7,248 nucleotides of DNA. It comes from Bacteroidales bacterium 45-6. Its GTDB lineage: Bacteria > Bacteroidota > Bacteroidia > Bacteroidales > Dysgonomonadaceae. Location: NCBI GenBank assembly GCA_001897035.1, contig MKRS01000517.1:1-7248 (forward strand). The letters are read 5' to 3'. A program made the position numbers and the translations under genes. Shown in pieces: positions 6,986 to 7,248 of this stretch (position 1 is its first letter; each line of letters opens with the position of its first letter). The notes under the pieces were generated by a model that worked only from the letters and a program-made list of their open reading frames with translations, was not told where the DNA came from and searched no databases.

Positions 6986-7191
6986 TTAATCGTGGGACAA
7001 ATCTGAATTATACCATAACGCATTATCGAAAATCACAGGTATCGCAGTGATGGTATTTCCCCAAAAAAAGAATTTCCAGTCGTAATCGAATAATTGTTTT
7101 CGTCCCTTATTGTTCTGCACAAAAATTGAAAATGAGCAAACAAACTGCAGACAAAACAATGCCTTTGTTCTTAAAAGCTAATCTTCATCAT
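6986..7191 (-). pseudogene. Decayed N-terminal fragment of a GH2 beta-galactosidase-like gene
   Basis: Read leftwards from two adjacent ATGs (7191 and 7188), the frame starts MMKISF and hits TAA at 7171-7173. One extra T in the T run at 7174-7177 would keep it open and give a signal peptide-like start (LRTKALFCLQFVCSFSIFVQ). In that second frame, codons at 7067-7102 encode RKQLFDYDWKFF, identical to residues 25-36 of the intact GH2 enzyme at 2527-4932. The spacing from the Gln of the signal-peptide end (SIFVQ here, SSYAQ in the intact gene) is also the same. Downstream similarity continues weakly: FDNALW against FNDTSW, and DLSHD followed by TAA where the intact gene has DLPHDW. The rest of the about 800-codon gene is missing, so this is a remnant. 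The 57 bases further right (7192-7248) are A/T-rich and hold nothing else I recognise. Confidence 0.78.
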
Positions 7192-7248
7192 CCTATATTA
7201 TTATTTGTATTTTATTATAATCGAATTATTTTGATTTATTTTACACTT

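Noticed and set aside
6973..7003. Bacteroidota-type promoter (TTTG ... TAAATTAT) ahead of the GH29 gene
   Set aside because: The downstream box matches TAnnTTTG only in part and the 23-base spacing is too long, so it is not above chance in A/T-rich DNA.
1..7248. CRISPR arrays, tRNA or rRNA genes, insertion sequences, phage or defence genes
   Set aside because: No regularly spaced repeats, cloverleaf-like segments, transposase motifs or defence-type domains were seen on either strand.

Overview
The window looks like carbohydrate-foraging DNA from a member of the Bacteroidota. The evidence is three secreted glycoside hydrolases in one minus-strand row, start codons preceded by A/T-rich sequence instead of a Shine-Dalgarno box, a lipoprotein signal with an acidic stretch after the lipidated cysteine, and a C-terminal type IX secretion (T9SS) sorting domain on one enzyme. 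The T9SS tail points to a T9SS-bearing lineage (for example Paludibacter-like or Prolixibacter-like Bacteroidales, or another T9SS group) more than to classical gut Bacteroides. The genus cannot be told from this window.

All supported genes read on the minus strand. In transcription order (right to left) they are: (i) a decayed N-terminal fragment of a GH2 beta-galactosidase-like gene, about 6986-7191; (ii) an alpha-L-fucosidase of GH29 (subfamily A-like) with a bacterial Ig-like domain and a T9SS sorting domain, 4985-6898, broken by one in-frame TAA at 6203-6205; (iii) an intact GH2 beta-galactosidase with a DUF4982 domain, 2527-4932; (iv) an intact GH29 (subfamily B-like) alpha-L-fucosidase with two F5/8C (CBM32-like) domains and a CHB_HEX_C-like domain, 424-2502; (v) after a 247-base spacer with a strong hairpin repeat at 257-308, the first 58 codons of a lipoprotein that runs off the left edge.

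The gaps between (ii), (iii) and (iv) are 52 and 24 bases, so they are probably one operon. Two fucosidases of different subfamilies flanking a beta-galactosidase fit stepwise removal of fucose and then galactose from a fucosylated beta-galactoside, such as Lewis-type or mucin/milk glycans or fucosylated plant side chains. The actual substrate cannot be read from sequence. No SusC/SusD, sulfatase or regulator is inside the window.

The two most unusual points are the premature stop in an otherwise well-preserved GH29 gene, which separates the signal peptide and nucleophile from the rest of the barrel and the T9SS tail, and the GH2 fragment upstream. That fragment shares 12 consecutive residues with the intact GH2 gene through codons that differ only at synonymous positions. 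Together they suggest a locus that has lost or is losing gene content.
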